Part shown: positions 1 to 6,608 of the stretch, piece after piece
Layout of the letters: each line of letters starts with the position of its first letter
Position numbering within the stretch: the stretch's first letter is position 1
DNA from: Nitrospirota bacterium
GTDB lineage: Bacteria; Nitrospirota; Thermodesulfovibrionia; Thermodesulfovibrionales; JdFR-86
NCBI GenBank assembly: GCA_037386965.1
Contig: JARRLN010000020.1
Location: 1 to 40,230 of the forward strand
Direction: 5' to 3'
DNA: 40,230 bases
Notes under the pieces: model-generated
Databases searched by the model: none
Told to the model about the DNA's origin: nothing
Seen by the model: the letters and a program-made list of their open reading frames with translations, nothing else
Made by a program: the position numbers and the translations under genes

Positions 1-306
1 CTGCTTCTCTCTATTCTAAAGTCTTCTAAGTATGCAGAAACGTGACGGTTTTCTGGCCACTCTACGCGATTTCTTATTCAAGGACTCTGAGGATTCAAAG
101 CCCGACGCTGATAACTTGACAAAACTCCCTGAAAAAGTGGAAAATTCTGGAGTCAACTCCTGGGGGGTTTCCATGCGTGGTATCAGGAAACACTTAGGAT
201 GGACAAGACAATCCGGACCAGATATACCCCCAGGAAGGTCACCACCCTTGACGATAAGACCCTGAGAAGCCTCGCGGATGCTTCAGAGTCCAGATCAAGG
301 ATAATC
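1..306. other. Lower-GC left edge bordering tRNA-Sec 3' end
   Basis: By eye this stretch is markedly richer in A+T than the rest of the window, and nothing in it looks like a recognisable domain. It lies directly beyond the 3' end (CCA side) of the minus-strand tRNA-Sec, the side on which tRNA-targeting integrative elements insert. Two short plus-strand frames overlap here (32-265 and 199-351). The second runs into the tRNA gene, so it cannot be an intact old gene. No integrase, direct repeat or attachment site is visible in the part shown. Foreign origin is inference from composition and position. Confidence 0.4.
32..265 (+). CDS. Hypothetical 77-aa protein (doubtful)
   Basis: An ATG-started frame of 77 codons in the lower-GC edge region. 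The first half is charged and hydrophilic (starts MQKRDGFLATLRDFLF, then Asp/Glu/Lys-rich). The second half is Pro/Arg-rich and may be non-coding read-through. No family is recognised and there is no strong ribosome binding site. A second frame (ATG at 199, ending at 351) overlaps it and starts MDKTIRTRYTPRKVTTLDD. One reading is that both are pieces of one decayed gene joined by a frameshift near 195-200. This is weakly supported and could equally be spurious. Confidence 0.22.
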   Translation: MQKRDGFLATLRDFLFKDSEDSKPDADNLTKLPEKVENSGVNSWGVSMRGIRKHLGWTRQSGPDIPPGRSPPLTIRP

Positions 307-404
307 TGGCGGGAGCGTGTGGGAATCGAACCCACCCTGCCGGTTCTTAGCCGGCAACACCGGATTTGAAGTCCGGGAGGGACACCAGAACCCTATACGC
401 TCCC
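307..404 (-). tRNA. selC: tRNA-Sec (anticodon UCA)
   Basis: On the minus strand a 98-nt gene reads from GGGAGCGT (404) to ACGCTCCC followed by an encoded GCCA end (310-307). The acceptor stem has 8 perfect base pairs and the T arm is GTGGG-TTCGATT-CCCAC. The anticodon arm is CCGGA-CTTCAAA-TCCGG with anticodon TCA. A long variable arm is closed by TGCCGG/CCGGCA. The 8+5 acceptor/T stack, UCA anticodon and long variable arm are diagnostic of selenocysteine tRNA. The organism therefore probably decodes UGA as Sec. No selA, selB, selD or obvious selenoprotein lies in this window. Confidence 0.97.
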
Positions 405-414
405 TCTCCCGTCC

Positions 415-444
415 ATCATAATCCATCTCCCTCTGCCGGAGCAA
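415..444 (-). promoter_or_regulatory. Putative promoter of tRNA-Sec
   Basis: On the minus strand TTGCTC (444-439), an 18-bp spacer and TATGAT (420-415) lie 10 bp before the first base of the mature tRNA. The -10 matches five of six consensus positions and the -35 only three. The expected start point falls a few bases before the tRNA. Confidence 0.4.
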
Positions 445-463
445 ATGAGCGCGCCGCCCGGAC

Positions 464-493
464 CTGCCATTTTTCCATTAAATCCACTATAAT
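464..493 (+). promoter_or_regulatory. Putative promoter of the J-domain gene
   Basis: CTGCCA (464-469), an 18-bp spacer and a perfect TATAAT (488-493). The start codon at 506 is only 12 bp beyond the -10 element, so the mRNA would have a leader of about 5 nt with no room for a ribosome binding site. Confidence 0.45.
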
Positions 494-505
494 AGGCCGA
501 CCCTC

Positions 506-1189
506 ATGGAGAGCACGGCGGAGGACAGGCTTCGGAAGGCAGCGGCAACCCTCTTCGGCCCCGGGGCCGGAGAAGACCACCGTTTTCTCCTCACCCTCCC
601 CCTCCCGGCCCTGAAAAGCGCCTACCGGAAGAAGGCCCTGTCCCTGCACCCCGACATGCGCCTGAGGCGCGGGCGGGGCGGGGACGAGCAGTGCTCGGCC
701 CGGTTCATAGAGGCGCGAGAGGCCTACGAGGAGATACTCTCGTTCCTTGGGAAAAGGGGCATCGGGGCCGCGGAGGCGGGCCGGAAAGCGCCCGTCCTTC
801 CGGGGCGGAGGCTTTACCTCGGCGAGTACCTGGCCCGCGTGGGGGCCGTCCCCGAGGGGGCGGTGGCCCGGGCCCTTACCTGGCAGCGGGGGCTTCGCCC
901 TCCCCTGGGGGAACTGGCCAGGAGAAGGGGATGGCTGAGCGAGCGGGCCCTCCATCGCGCCATGGAAGGCCGCCAGAGGGGAGAGCCCCTGGGGCGGGCC
1001 GTCCTGCGCATGGGATACCTCACCCACCAGCAGGTAAGAAGCCTGCTCTTCTGCCAGATGCGGGCGCAGCGCCCCCTGGGTGCGTACTTCGTCACCCGTG
1101 CATACCTCACCCCCGAGGAGCTGGAGACGCACCTAAGCGGCTGCCGCGCCCATAACGCCCGCTTCCCCGAGGGTGTCCTCGGCGCCTGA
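506..1189 (+). CDS. J-domain protein with four MshEN-like repeats
   Basis: 227 aa. Residues about 33-80 form a J-domain-like unit: a basic helix (SAYRKKALSLHPD) with the HPD tripeptide at 48-50, needed in J proteins to stimulate DnaK ATPase, then a helix ending AREAYEEIL. Residues 104-213 hold four tandem repeats of the form LGxxLxxxGxLxxxxLxxALxxQ. Their LG glycines are at 106, 135, 163 and 192, a 28-29 residue period. That is the 24+5 layout of MshEN c-di-GMP-binding motifs found at the N-terminus of some GspE/PilB ATPases. There is no signal peptide or membrane segment, so it is probably cytoplasmic. Function is inferred: a co-chaperone or adaptor, possibly nucleotide-responsive. The start lacks a Shine-Dalgarno sequence and fits a near-leaderless mRNA. 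Confidence 0.8.
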   Translation: MESTAEDRLRKAAATLFGPGAGEDHRFLLTLPLPALKSAYRKKALSLHPDMRLRRGRGGDEQCSARFIEAREAYEEILSFLGKRGIGAAEAGRKAPVLPGRRLYLGEYLARVGAVPEGAVARALTWQRGLRPPLGELARRRGWLSERALHRAMEGRQRGEPLGRAVLRMGYLTHQQVRSLLFCQMRAQRPLGAYFVTRAYLTPEELETHLSGCRAHNARFPEGVLGA

Positions 1190-1197
1190 GGCGGCCC

Positions 1198-2290
1198 TCA
1201 GAAGGTGAGCCCCAGCCTGAGGAAGAGCTCCCTGTTTTCGTCCTCCACAGCATCGCGCAGGCTCGGGTGCACCTTGATGCCGGTCATCCGGTACTCTGCC
1301 TCCACGTAGGCCGAGATGGAGCCGTCCTCGTAGAACGAATAGTGCCCTCCCGCGCTCATCCTGTCCCGCACGGCCCAGGCCCGGGCGGCCTCGACTAGGC
1401 CGTCGTCATCGAAGTGCTCGTACCGCACGGCGAGCACCACGGGCTGGGTGAGGATGAACTCCCTCCTCTCCCTGTAAAGCGAGCTGCCGATGCTCCTGAT
1501 TTCACGGAGGATAAAGCGGTAGGACAGGGTGGCTTGCCCCCACGTCGACGGTCTGGTTCCGCCTGTCGCTGCCGGGCTCGCTGAGGAAGCCGCCGAAGAG
1601 GATGACGTGCTCCTTCAGGGGCGAGAGCATGGCCGAGGCGATGAAGGACTCCACGGCGTCGCTTCCGTCCCCGGCGCGCCGGATGCGCCCGGTGTCCAGG
1701 AGGCCGGAGTCGAAGAGGTGGTCCATGAGCTCCTCGCCCTTGTAGGCCGTAAGGGAGAGGTCCAGGTGCCAGGGCCCGGTGTACCCGGCGGTCAGGCCCA
1801 CCTGGTTGACCTCGTAGGCGTCCTGGGTCATGGGGTCGGAGACCAGGGGGTTTTCGAAAACGCCGAAGGGCAGCGCCCGCTTGCCCATGGTCGCGTAGAA
1901 GGGGGTCCGCGGGAAGTCCAGGGTAAGGATTACCTCGTCGAAGGTGACGCCTGCGGCCTCCTCGGTGCCCAGGTCCTCGGCCAGAAGGAGGGCGAAGCCC
2001 TGTATCCAGTCCACGAAGTCGGCCTCCACGCCCAACTCCACCGTGCTGACCAGGAGGTCCGACGAGGTCTCCGAGCCCTTCTCGGCGACGTCCCCGTGCT
2101 CCCGCCAGACGAAGTCGCCCTCGAAGATACCCGTAAGCCGCACCCTCTTCATCCAGGGCGGCCCCTCCGGCCCCTCTTCCGCCTCGGGCAGCCGGGCCGC
2201 CTCGTGGGCCGCCTCGGCCGGGGGCCCGGCCAGCACGAACAGCATGAAAACGAGCGCCGCAAGGAGCGCCGCCCCGCGCGTTGCGTGCAT
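1198..2290 (-). pseudogene. LbtU-type outer-membrane porin, frameshifted
   Basis: The N-terminal frame (2290-1502) begins with a signal peptide ending near PAEAA. It continues with beta-barrel-like alternating sequence including GKRALPFGVFE, DPMTQDAYEVNQVGL and HVILFGGFLSEPGSDRR. It then stops at 1502 after an unrelated tail. The missing C-terminus continues in another frame (TLSYRFILREI... to a terminal aromatic LGLTF at 1198). Removing one G from the G5 run (C5 at 1537-1541 on the plus strand) rejoins the frames to about 363 aa. It resembles LbtU-family siderophore porins, such as the legiobactin receptor family. The start has a good ribosome binding site (GGGAGG). The frameshift may be a mutation or an assembly error. 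Confidence 0.75.
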
Positions 2291-2302
2291 GAAATACCTC
2301 CC

Positions 2303-2317
2303 TGAGAATTATTGAGA
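2303..2317. promoter_or_regulatory. Possible Fur-box-like site before the porin
   Basis: TGAGAATTATTGAGA matches 11 of the 14 informative positions of the 7-1-7 Fur consensus TGATAATnATTATCA. It lies just downstream of the expected porin transcription start. The two half-sites are poorly symmetric (it also reads as a TGAGA direct repeat), so a chance AT-rich match is possible. Confidence 0.2.
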
Positions 2318-2333
2318 CTGATTCGCGTTTGCA

Positions 2334-2363
2334 ATAATAATCCGCCCGCCCCTTGCCTGTCAA
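2334..2363 (-). promoter_or_regulatory. Putative sigma70-type promoter of the porin gene
   Basis: On the minus strand a perfect TTGACA (2363-2358), an 18-bp spacer and TATTAT (2339-2334, five of six consensus positions). The porin ATG is at 2290, behind a GGGAGG ribosome binding site. Confidence 0.6.
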
Positions 2364-2453
2364 GCCGCGGCCCGGAGGACCGCCCGTCAGGCGGCAGGAG
2401 GGCATCCACCGGAGGGGGGATTTCTCGTTTGCCCGCGGCAAGGGGCTCACGCC

Positions 2454-2483
2454 TTGTTGCCCGGGGAGGCGTTATGGTATAAA
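2454..2483 (+). promoter_or_regulatory. Putative promoter of tpiA-secG operon
   Basis: TTGTTG (2454-2459), an 18-bp spacer and TATAAA (2478-2483). The tpiA ATG at 2496 is 12 bp after the -10 element, implying a very short leader with no Shine-Dalgarno sequence. Confidence 0.45.
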
Positions 2484-2495
2484 ATATAGGTTCTT

Positions 2496-3242
2496 ATGCG
2501 AAAGCCCTTCATGGCAGCAAACTGGAAGATGCACAAGACCGTGCCCGAGGCGCGGGCCTTCGTGGAGGAGTTCGCCCCGCTGGTCACGGGGGCAGGAGAG
2601 GTGGACGTCGTTCTGGCGCCCTCCTTTACGGCCCTTTATCCGGTGGCCGAGCTGATAAAGGGAACCAACATCGCCCTGTCGGCCCAGAACGTCTTTTACG
2701 AGGAGAAGGGGGCCTACACCGGCGAGGTCTCCCCGAGCATGCTCCGCGACCTGGGATGCGAGTACTGCATCGTGGGACATTCGGAGCGGAGGCAGTACTT
2801 CGGCGAGACCGACGACGTCGTCAACAAGAAGCTCAGGGCCGCGGTGGCGGCCGGACTGAAGGGCATCTTCTGCATCGGCGAGCCCCTGGAGGTGCGACAG
2901 GCCGGGAAGACGAACGACCTCCTGAAGACACAGCTCACCGAAGGGCTCCGGGACGTGGACCTCTCCAGGGTGGTCATCGCCTACGAGCCCGTCTGGGCCA
3001 TAGGCACCGGGGTGACGGCCACGCCGGAGCAGGCCCAGGACGCCCACAGCTTCATCCGCGGCCACGTGGCAAGCCTCTATGATGGCGCCCTGGCCGAGAA
3101 CGTGCGGATACTGTACGGCGGCAGCGTGAAGCCCGACAACACCGCCAGCCTCATGGAGGCCCCGGACATCGACGGGGCCCTGGTGGGTGGGGCCAGCCTG
3201 AAGCCGGACAGTTTTGCCAATATCGTGAAATTCAAGGGATAA
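2496..3242 (+). CDS. tpiA: Triosephosphate isomerase
   Basis: 248 aa, the normal length for the family. It interconverts dihydroxyacetone phosphate and glyceraldehyde 3-phosphate in glycolysis and gluconeogenesis, in the cytosol. Visible signatures are the N-terminal AANWKMHKT with the substrate-binding Lys11, IVGHSERR with catalytic His95, and AYEPVWAIGTG with catalytic Glu164 followed by the flexible loop 6. The phosphate-binding YGGSVKPDN and GALVGGASL lie near the C-terminus. The start is fixed by the conserved N-terminus; no ribosome binding site precedes it. It is the first gene of an operon with secG (9-bp gap), an arrangement common in many bacteria. Confidence 0.98.
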   Translation: MRKPFMAANWKMHKTVPEARAFVEEFAPLVTGAGEVDVVLAPSFTALYPVAELIKGTNIALSAQNVFYEEKGAYTGEVSPSMLRDLGCEYCIVGHSERRQYFGETDDVVNKKLRAAVAAGLKGIFCIGEPLEVRQAGKTNDLLKTQLTEGLRDVDLSRVVIAYEPVWAIGTGVTATPEQAQDAHSFIRGHVASLYDGALAENVRILYGGSVKPDNTASLMEAPDIDGALVGGASLKPDSFANIVKFKG

Positions 3243-3251
3243 AGGGGAAAG

Positions 3252-3602
3252 ATGGTTACTTTTCTGGTCGTCCTGCATGTGGTGGTCTCCCTGCTTCTGG
3301 TCTTTATCGTTCTGGTGCAGGGCGGCAAGGGGGCCGAGATGGGCGCCGCCTTCGGGGGCGGCTCAAGCCAGACCCTCTTCGGCGCCCGGGGAGCCGCCAC
3401 GTTTCTTACCAAGATGACCACGGTCGTTGCCGTCATCTTCATGGTCACGTCCCTCCTGCTGGCCATCGCCTCGATTCGGCAGCCCTCGGTGGTCAAGGAG
3501 CTTCCGGCGACACAGGCCCCGGCAGCCCCGGCAAACCCCCAGGCGCCGCTACCGGCCGGACCGCCCTCCGGGGGCCAGCCGTCGGGCCCCGCCCAGCAGT
3601 AG
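3252..3602 (+). CDS. secG: Preprotein translocase subunit SecG
   Basis: 116 aa. SecG is the small auxiliary membrane subunit of the SecYEG channel. Two hydrophobic segments are visible (about residues 2-22 and 52-72). They flank the typical cytoplasmic loop with VLVQGGKGAEMGAAFGGG and SQTLFGARG. The C-terminal 40 residues are a Pro/Ala-rich tail, commonly variable in SecG. It sits between tpiA (9 bp upstream) and a substrate-binding lipoprotein (5 bp downstream), so the three are probably cotranscribed. Confidence 0.96.
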   Translation: MVTFLVVLHVVVSLLLVFIVLVQGGKGAEMGAAFGGGSSQTLFGARGAATFLTKMTTVVAVIFMVTSLLLAIASIRQPSVVKELPATQAPAAPANPQAPLPAGPPSGGQPSGPAQQ

Positions 3603-3607
3603 CCGGG

Positions 3608-5221
3608 GTGCGGAGGGCTTTCCTCGGGCGTGCCGCGGGCGTGCTTGCGGCCCTGCTCGTCCTGGGCGTCCTCCTTGCGGGCTGCACCAGGGAGCCCACG
3701 GTCGAAAACCCCCAGGCCATCACGGTGGGCACGCTGGCCGACGCCAAGAGGCTCCTGCCGCCCCTGGCCACCGACAGCGCTTCGGCGGACATCAGCCAGC
3801 TCATCTTCAACGGGCTCGTCAAGTACGACAAGGACCTCACCCTGGTGGGAGACCTGGCCCGTTCCTGGGAGGTGCGCAGGGGCGGGCTGGAGATAATCTT
3901 TCACCTCCGGAAGGGCGTCAGGTGGCAGGACGGGGAGGAGTTCACCTCCGAGGACGTCGTCTTCACCTATAAGACAGTAACGGACCCGAAGGTCCCCACT
4001 CCCTACGGCAGCATCTACGGCCCGGTAAAGAAGGTGCAGGCCGTGGACCCCTACACGGTGCGGGTCACCTACTCCGAGCCCTTCGCCCCCGCCATCGAGT
4101 CCTGGAGCATGGGCATCATGCCCAAGCACATCCTCCAGGGCAAGGACATCAGCGACGACGCGTACGCCCGGCATCCGGTGGGCACCGGACCGTACCGACT
4201 CACGGAGTGGGTGCCGGGCCAGAAAATCGTCCTGGACGCCTACGACGGGTACTTCGAGGGCAAGCCGGGCGTCAGGAGGTACATCTCCCGGGTCATCCCG
4301 GACCCGGCCACCATGTTTCTGGAGCTGAAGTTCGGGGGCATCGATTACATGGGCCTCACCCCCACGCAGTACAAGCTTCAGACGGACTCGGAGCTCTTCC
4401 GGACCTACTTTCAGAAGTTCCGCTATCCGTCCTTCGGCTTTACCTACATGGGCTACAACCTCCTGGACCCCCGGTTTCAGGACGTGCGGGTGCGCAGGGC
4501 CATCACCCACGCCATAAACAAGAAAGACATCATCAAGGGCGTGCTCCTGGGCTACGGCACCCCCTGCACCGGCCCCTTCCCCCCCGAGTCCTGGGCCTAT
4601 AACCCCGACGTGAAGGACCCCGCGTACGACCCCGGGAGGGCCCTGGAACTTCTGAGGGAGGCCGGATGGCAGATGCGGAAAGACGGCCTTCAGTGGAAGG
4701 ACGGCGAGCCCTTCCGCTTCACCGTCATCACCAACCAGGGCAACGACGTCCGCCTCAAGGCGGCGCAGATAATCAAGCAGGACCTGAAGGCCGTCGGCAT
4801 CGACATGACCATCAAGGTCCTGGAGTGGCAGGCCATGCTCCATGAGTTCATAGACAAGAAGAAGTTCGAGGCGGTCATCCTGGGCTGGTCCCTCTCGCGG
4901 GACCCCGACATCTACGACATCTGGCATTCATCGAAGACGAAGGAAAACGAGTTCAATTTCATCTCCTACAAGAACAAGGAGGTGGACAGGCTTCTTCTGG
5001 AAGGCCGGAGGACCTTCGACCGGCAGAAGAGGCAGAAAATCTACCGCCGCATACACGCCATCCTGGCCGAGGAGCAGCCCTACACATTCCTCTTCGTGCC
5101 GGACGCCCTGCCGGTCCTGCACAAGCGCTTCAAGGGCGTGGAGCAGTCCCCCATCGGCATCTGGTACGACTTCATCCACTGGCACGTGCCGAAGAGCCGG
5201 GCGCAGTGGTACACCGACTGA
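3608..5221 (+). CDS. Oligopeptide/dipeptide ABC transporter substrate-binding lipoprotein
   Basis: 537 aa, SBP_bac_5 (OppA/DppA) family. The GTG start gives a short basic head, a hydrophobic segment and the lipobox LLAGC with Cys26, so it is a lipoprotein at the periplasmic face. Family features include LNFS-like elements in the N-lobe (ISQLIFNGLVKYDKDL), HLRKGVRWQDGEEFTSEDV, GTGPYRLTEW and VRRAITHAINKKDII. The gene follows secG by 5 bp and has no permease or ATPase genes beside it, so its transporter partners must be elsewhere. The ligand cannot be told from sequence. A downstream ATG is unlikely to be the start because it would remove the lipobox. Confidence 0.93.
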   Translation: MRRAFLGRAAGVLAALLVLGVLLAGCTREPTVENPQAITVGTLADAKRLLPPLATDSASADISQLIFNGLVKYDKDLTLVGDLARSWEVRRGGLEIIFHLRKGVRWQDGEEFTSEDVVFTYKTVTDPKVPTPYGSIYGPVKKVQAVDPYTVRVTYSEPFAPAIESWSMGIMPKHILQGKDISDDAYARHPVGTGPYRLTEWVPGQKIVLDAYDGYFEGKPGVRRYISRVIPDPATMFLELKFGGIDYMGLTPTQYKLQTDSELFRTYFQKFRYPSFGFTYMGYNLLDPRFQDVRVRRAITHAINKKDIIKGVLLGYGTPCTGPFPPESWAYNPDVKDPAYDPGRALELLREAGWQMRKDGLQWKDGEPFRFTVITNQGNDVRLKAAQIIKQDLKAVGIDMTIKVLEWQAMLHEFIDKKKFEAVILGWSLSRDPDIYDIWHSSKTKENEFNFISYKNKEVDRLLLEGRRTFDRQKRQKIYRRIHAILAEEQPYTFLFVPDALPVLHKRFKGVEQSPIGIWYDFIHWHVPKSRAQWYTD

Positions 5222-5269
5222 GAGCCCCCGGCGCCGGGAAAGCTTGCTTCCACCACCCTTGAGAACCGC

Positions 5270-5292
5270 GGGGATGGGATTTCTTTATCCCC
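5270..5292 (+). terminator. Weak stem-loop after the tpiA operon
   Basis: GGGGAT (5270-5275) can pair with ATCCCC (5287-5292) across an 11-nt loop, followed by CCTCTTT. The short stem and broken T-run make this a weak terminator candidate. It lies just upstream of the glgC promoter. Confidence 0.25.
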
Positions 5293-5295
5293 CTC

Positions 5296-5324
5296 TTTAC
5301 AAATACCCCCTAAGCCCTTACAAT
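5296..5324 (+). promoter_or_regulatory. Sigma70-type promoter of glgC-malQ
   Basis: TTTACA (5296-5301), a 17-bp spacer and TACAAT (5319-5324). Each hexamer matches five of six consensus positions at the ideal spacing. The glgC ATG lies 55 bp downstream, behind an AAAGGAG ribosome binding site. Confidence 0.65.
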
Positions 5325-5378
5325 TGAAACCGTCAACCGCCCGAGCGGCGTCGCTGCGCCATACCGGAAAGGAGAAAG

Positions 5379-6608
5379 ATGGCCCATCCCAGAATCCTGG
5401 CCCTTGTTCTGGCAGGCGGCAAAGGGGAACGGCTCTTCCCCCTGACCGCCATGCGTTCCAAGCCCTCCGTGCCCTTCGGCGGAAGGTACAGGATCGTCGA
5501 TTTCGTCCTGAGCAACATGGTCAACTCCCACATCTTCTCCATCTACCTCCTGGTGCAGTACAAGAGCCAGTCGCTCATCGAGCACATCAGGAAGAACTGG
5601 GTGCTCTCTCCCATCGTGCGGGACCACTTCATCGCGCTGGTGCCGCCCCAGATGCGCACGGGGCCGGAGTGGTTTCAGGGCACGGCGGACGCGGTTTTCC
5701 AGAACGTCAACCTCATCAGCGACCACAACCCCGAGCTGGCCATCATCTTCGGGGCCGACCACATCTACCGCATGGACATCCGCCGGATGATAGACTTTCA
5801 CCTGGTCAAGGGGGCCGATGTGACCGTGGCGGCCCGGCCCGTGCCCGTATCGGAGGCCTCGGCCTTCGGCGTCATCCACACGGACGAAGAAAACAGGATA
5901 ACGGGCTTTCTGGAAAAACCGAAGAGCCCGCCCCCCATGCCGGGGGACCCCACGCGCTCCTACGTCTCCATGGGCAACTACATCTTCGGCAAGGGCGTCC
6001 TCTTGACGGCCCTGGCCAGCGCCCAGCGGCAGCACCAGCACGACTTCGGCGCGCACATCCTCCCCGCCCTGGTGGAAAAGAAGAAGCGGGTCTTCGCCTA
6101 TGACTTCGCCACCAACGTCATCCCCGGCCTGCACGGCTACGAGGAGGCCGGCTACTGGAGGGACGTGGGCACCATCCCGGCCTTCTTCGACGCCCACATG
6201 GACATGCTCGGCCACGAGCCGAAATTCGAGATAAACAACCTTCTCTGGCCCATCAACACCGGCGCGGCCAAGGCGGCCTCGGCCAAGGTGCTCAAGGGAG
6301 ACCTCAGAAACAGCATCATCACCGAGGGCGCGGTCATCGACGGCGCCACCATAAGCAACTCCATAATCAGAAGCGGCGTCGTCATCGAAAAGGGCGCCCA
6401 CATCTCGGACTGCATCATCATGGACAACGCGGTCCTCAGGCGGGACTGCAAGCTCCGGCGGGCCATCGTGGACAAGAACAACATCGTGGAGAGGGGGGAG
6501 GAAATCGGGTTCAGCCCGGAAGAGGACAGGTTCCGGTGCCACATCGACCCCTCCGGCATCGCCATCCTTCCCAAGGGAGGGCGGACGAAAAGGAGACGGA
6601 AAAAATGA
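5379..6608 (+). CDS. glgC: Glucose-1-phosphate adenylyltransferase
   Basis: 409 aa. It makes ADP-glucose from ATP and glucose 1-phosphate, the committed step of bacterial glycogen synthesis. The nucleotidyltransferase domain begins with LVLAGGKGERLFPLT and KPSVPFGGRYRIVDFVLSN. It continues with FQGTADAVFQN, FGADHIYRMD, FLEKPKSP and YEEAGYWRDVGT. Residues from about 290 form the left-handed beta-helix C-domain, with repeats such as SIITEGAVIDGATISNS and SGVVIEKGAHISD. The start follows an AAAGGAG ribosome binding site. Its stop overlaps the malQ start (ATGA), so the pair is translationally coupled and serves glycogen turnover. Confidence 0.97.
   Translation: MAHPRILALVLAGGKGERLFPLTAMRSKPSVPFGGRYRIVDFVLSNMVNSHIFSIYLLVQYKSQSLIEHIRKNWVLSPIVRDHFIALVPPQMRTGPEWFQGTADAVFQNVNLISDHNPELAIIFGADHIYRMDIRRMIDFHLVKGADVTVAARPVPVSEASAFGVIHTDEENRITGFLEKPKSPPPMPGDPTRSYVSMGNYIFGKGVLLTALASAQRQHQHDFGAHILPALVEKKKRVFAYDFATNVIPGLHGYEEAGYWRDVGTIPAFFDAHMDMLGHEPKFEINNLLWPINTGAAKAASAKVLKGDLRNSIITEGAVIDGATISNSIIRSGVVIEKGAHISDCIIMDNAVLRRDCKLRRAIVDKNNIVERGEEIGFSPEEDRFRCHIDPSGIAILPKGGRTKRRRKK

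Noticed and set aside
416-1132. Long minus-strand open frame opposite the J-domain gene
   Set aside because: GC-rich third positions make long mirror frames. It has no domain signal, and the plus strand carries recognisable motifs (HPD, repeats).
1502-2290. Possible selenocysteine readthrough at the TGA ending the porin frame
   Set aside because: Continuing past the TGA in the same frame gives unrelated sequence, whereas the +1 base correction gives a smooth porin, so a frameshift explains it better than Sec.
3077-4927. 616-aa minus-strand frame opposite tpiA, secG and the substrate-binding protein
   Set aside because: It spans three unrelated genes on the other strand, has repetitive Gly/Val/Asp composition and shows no family match, so it is a shadow.
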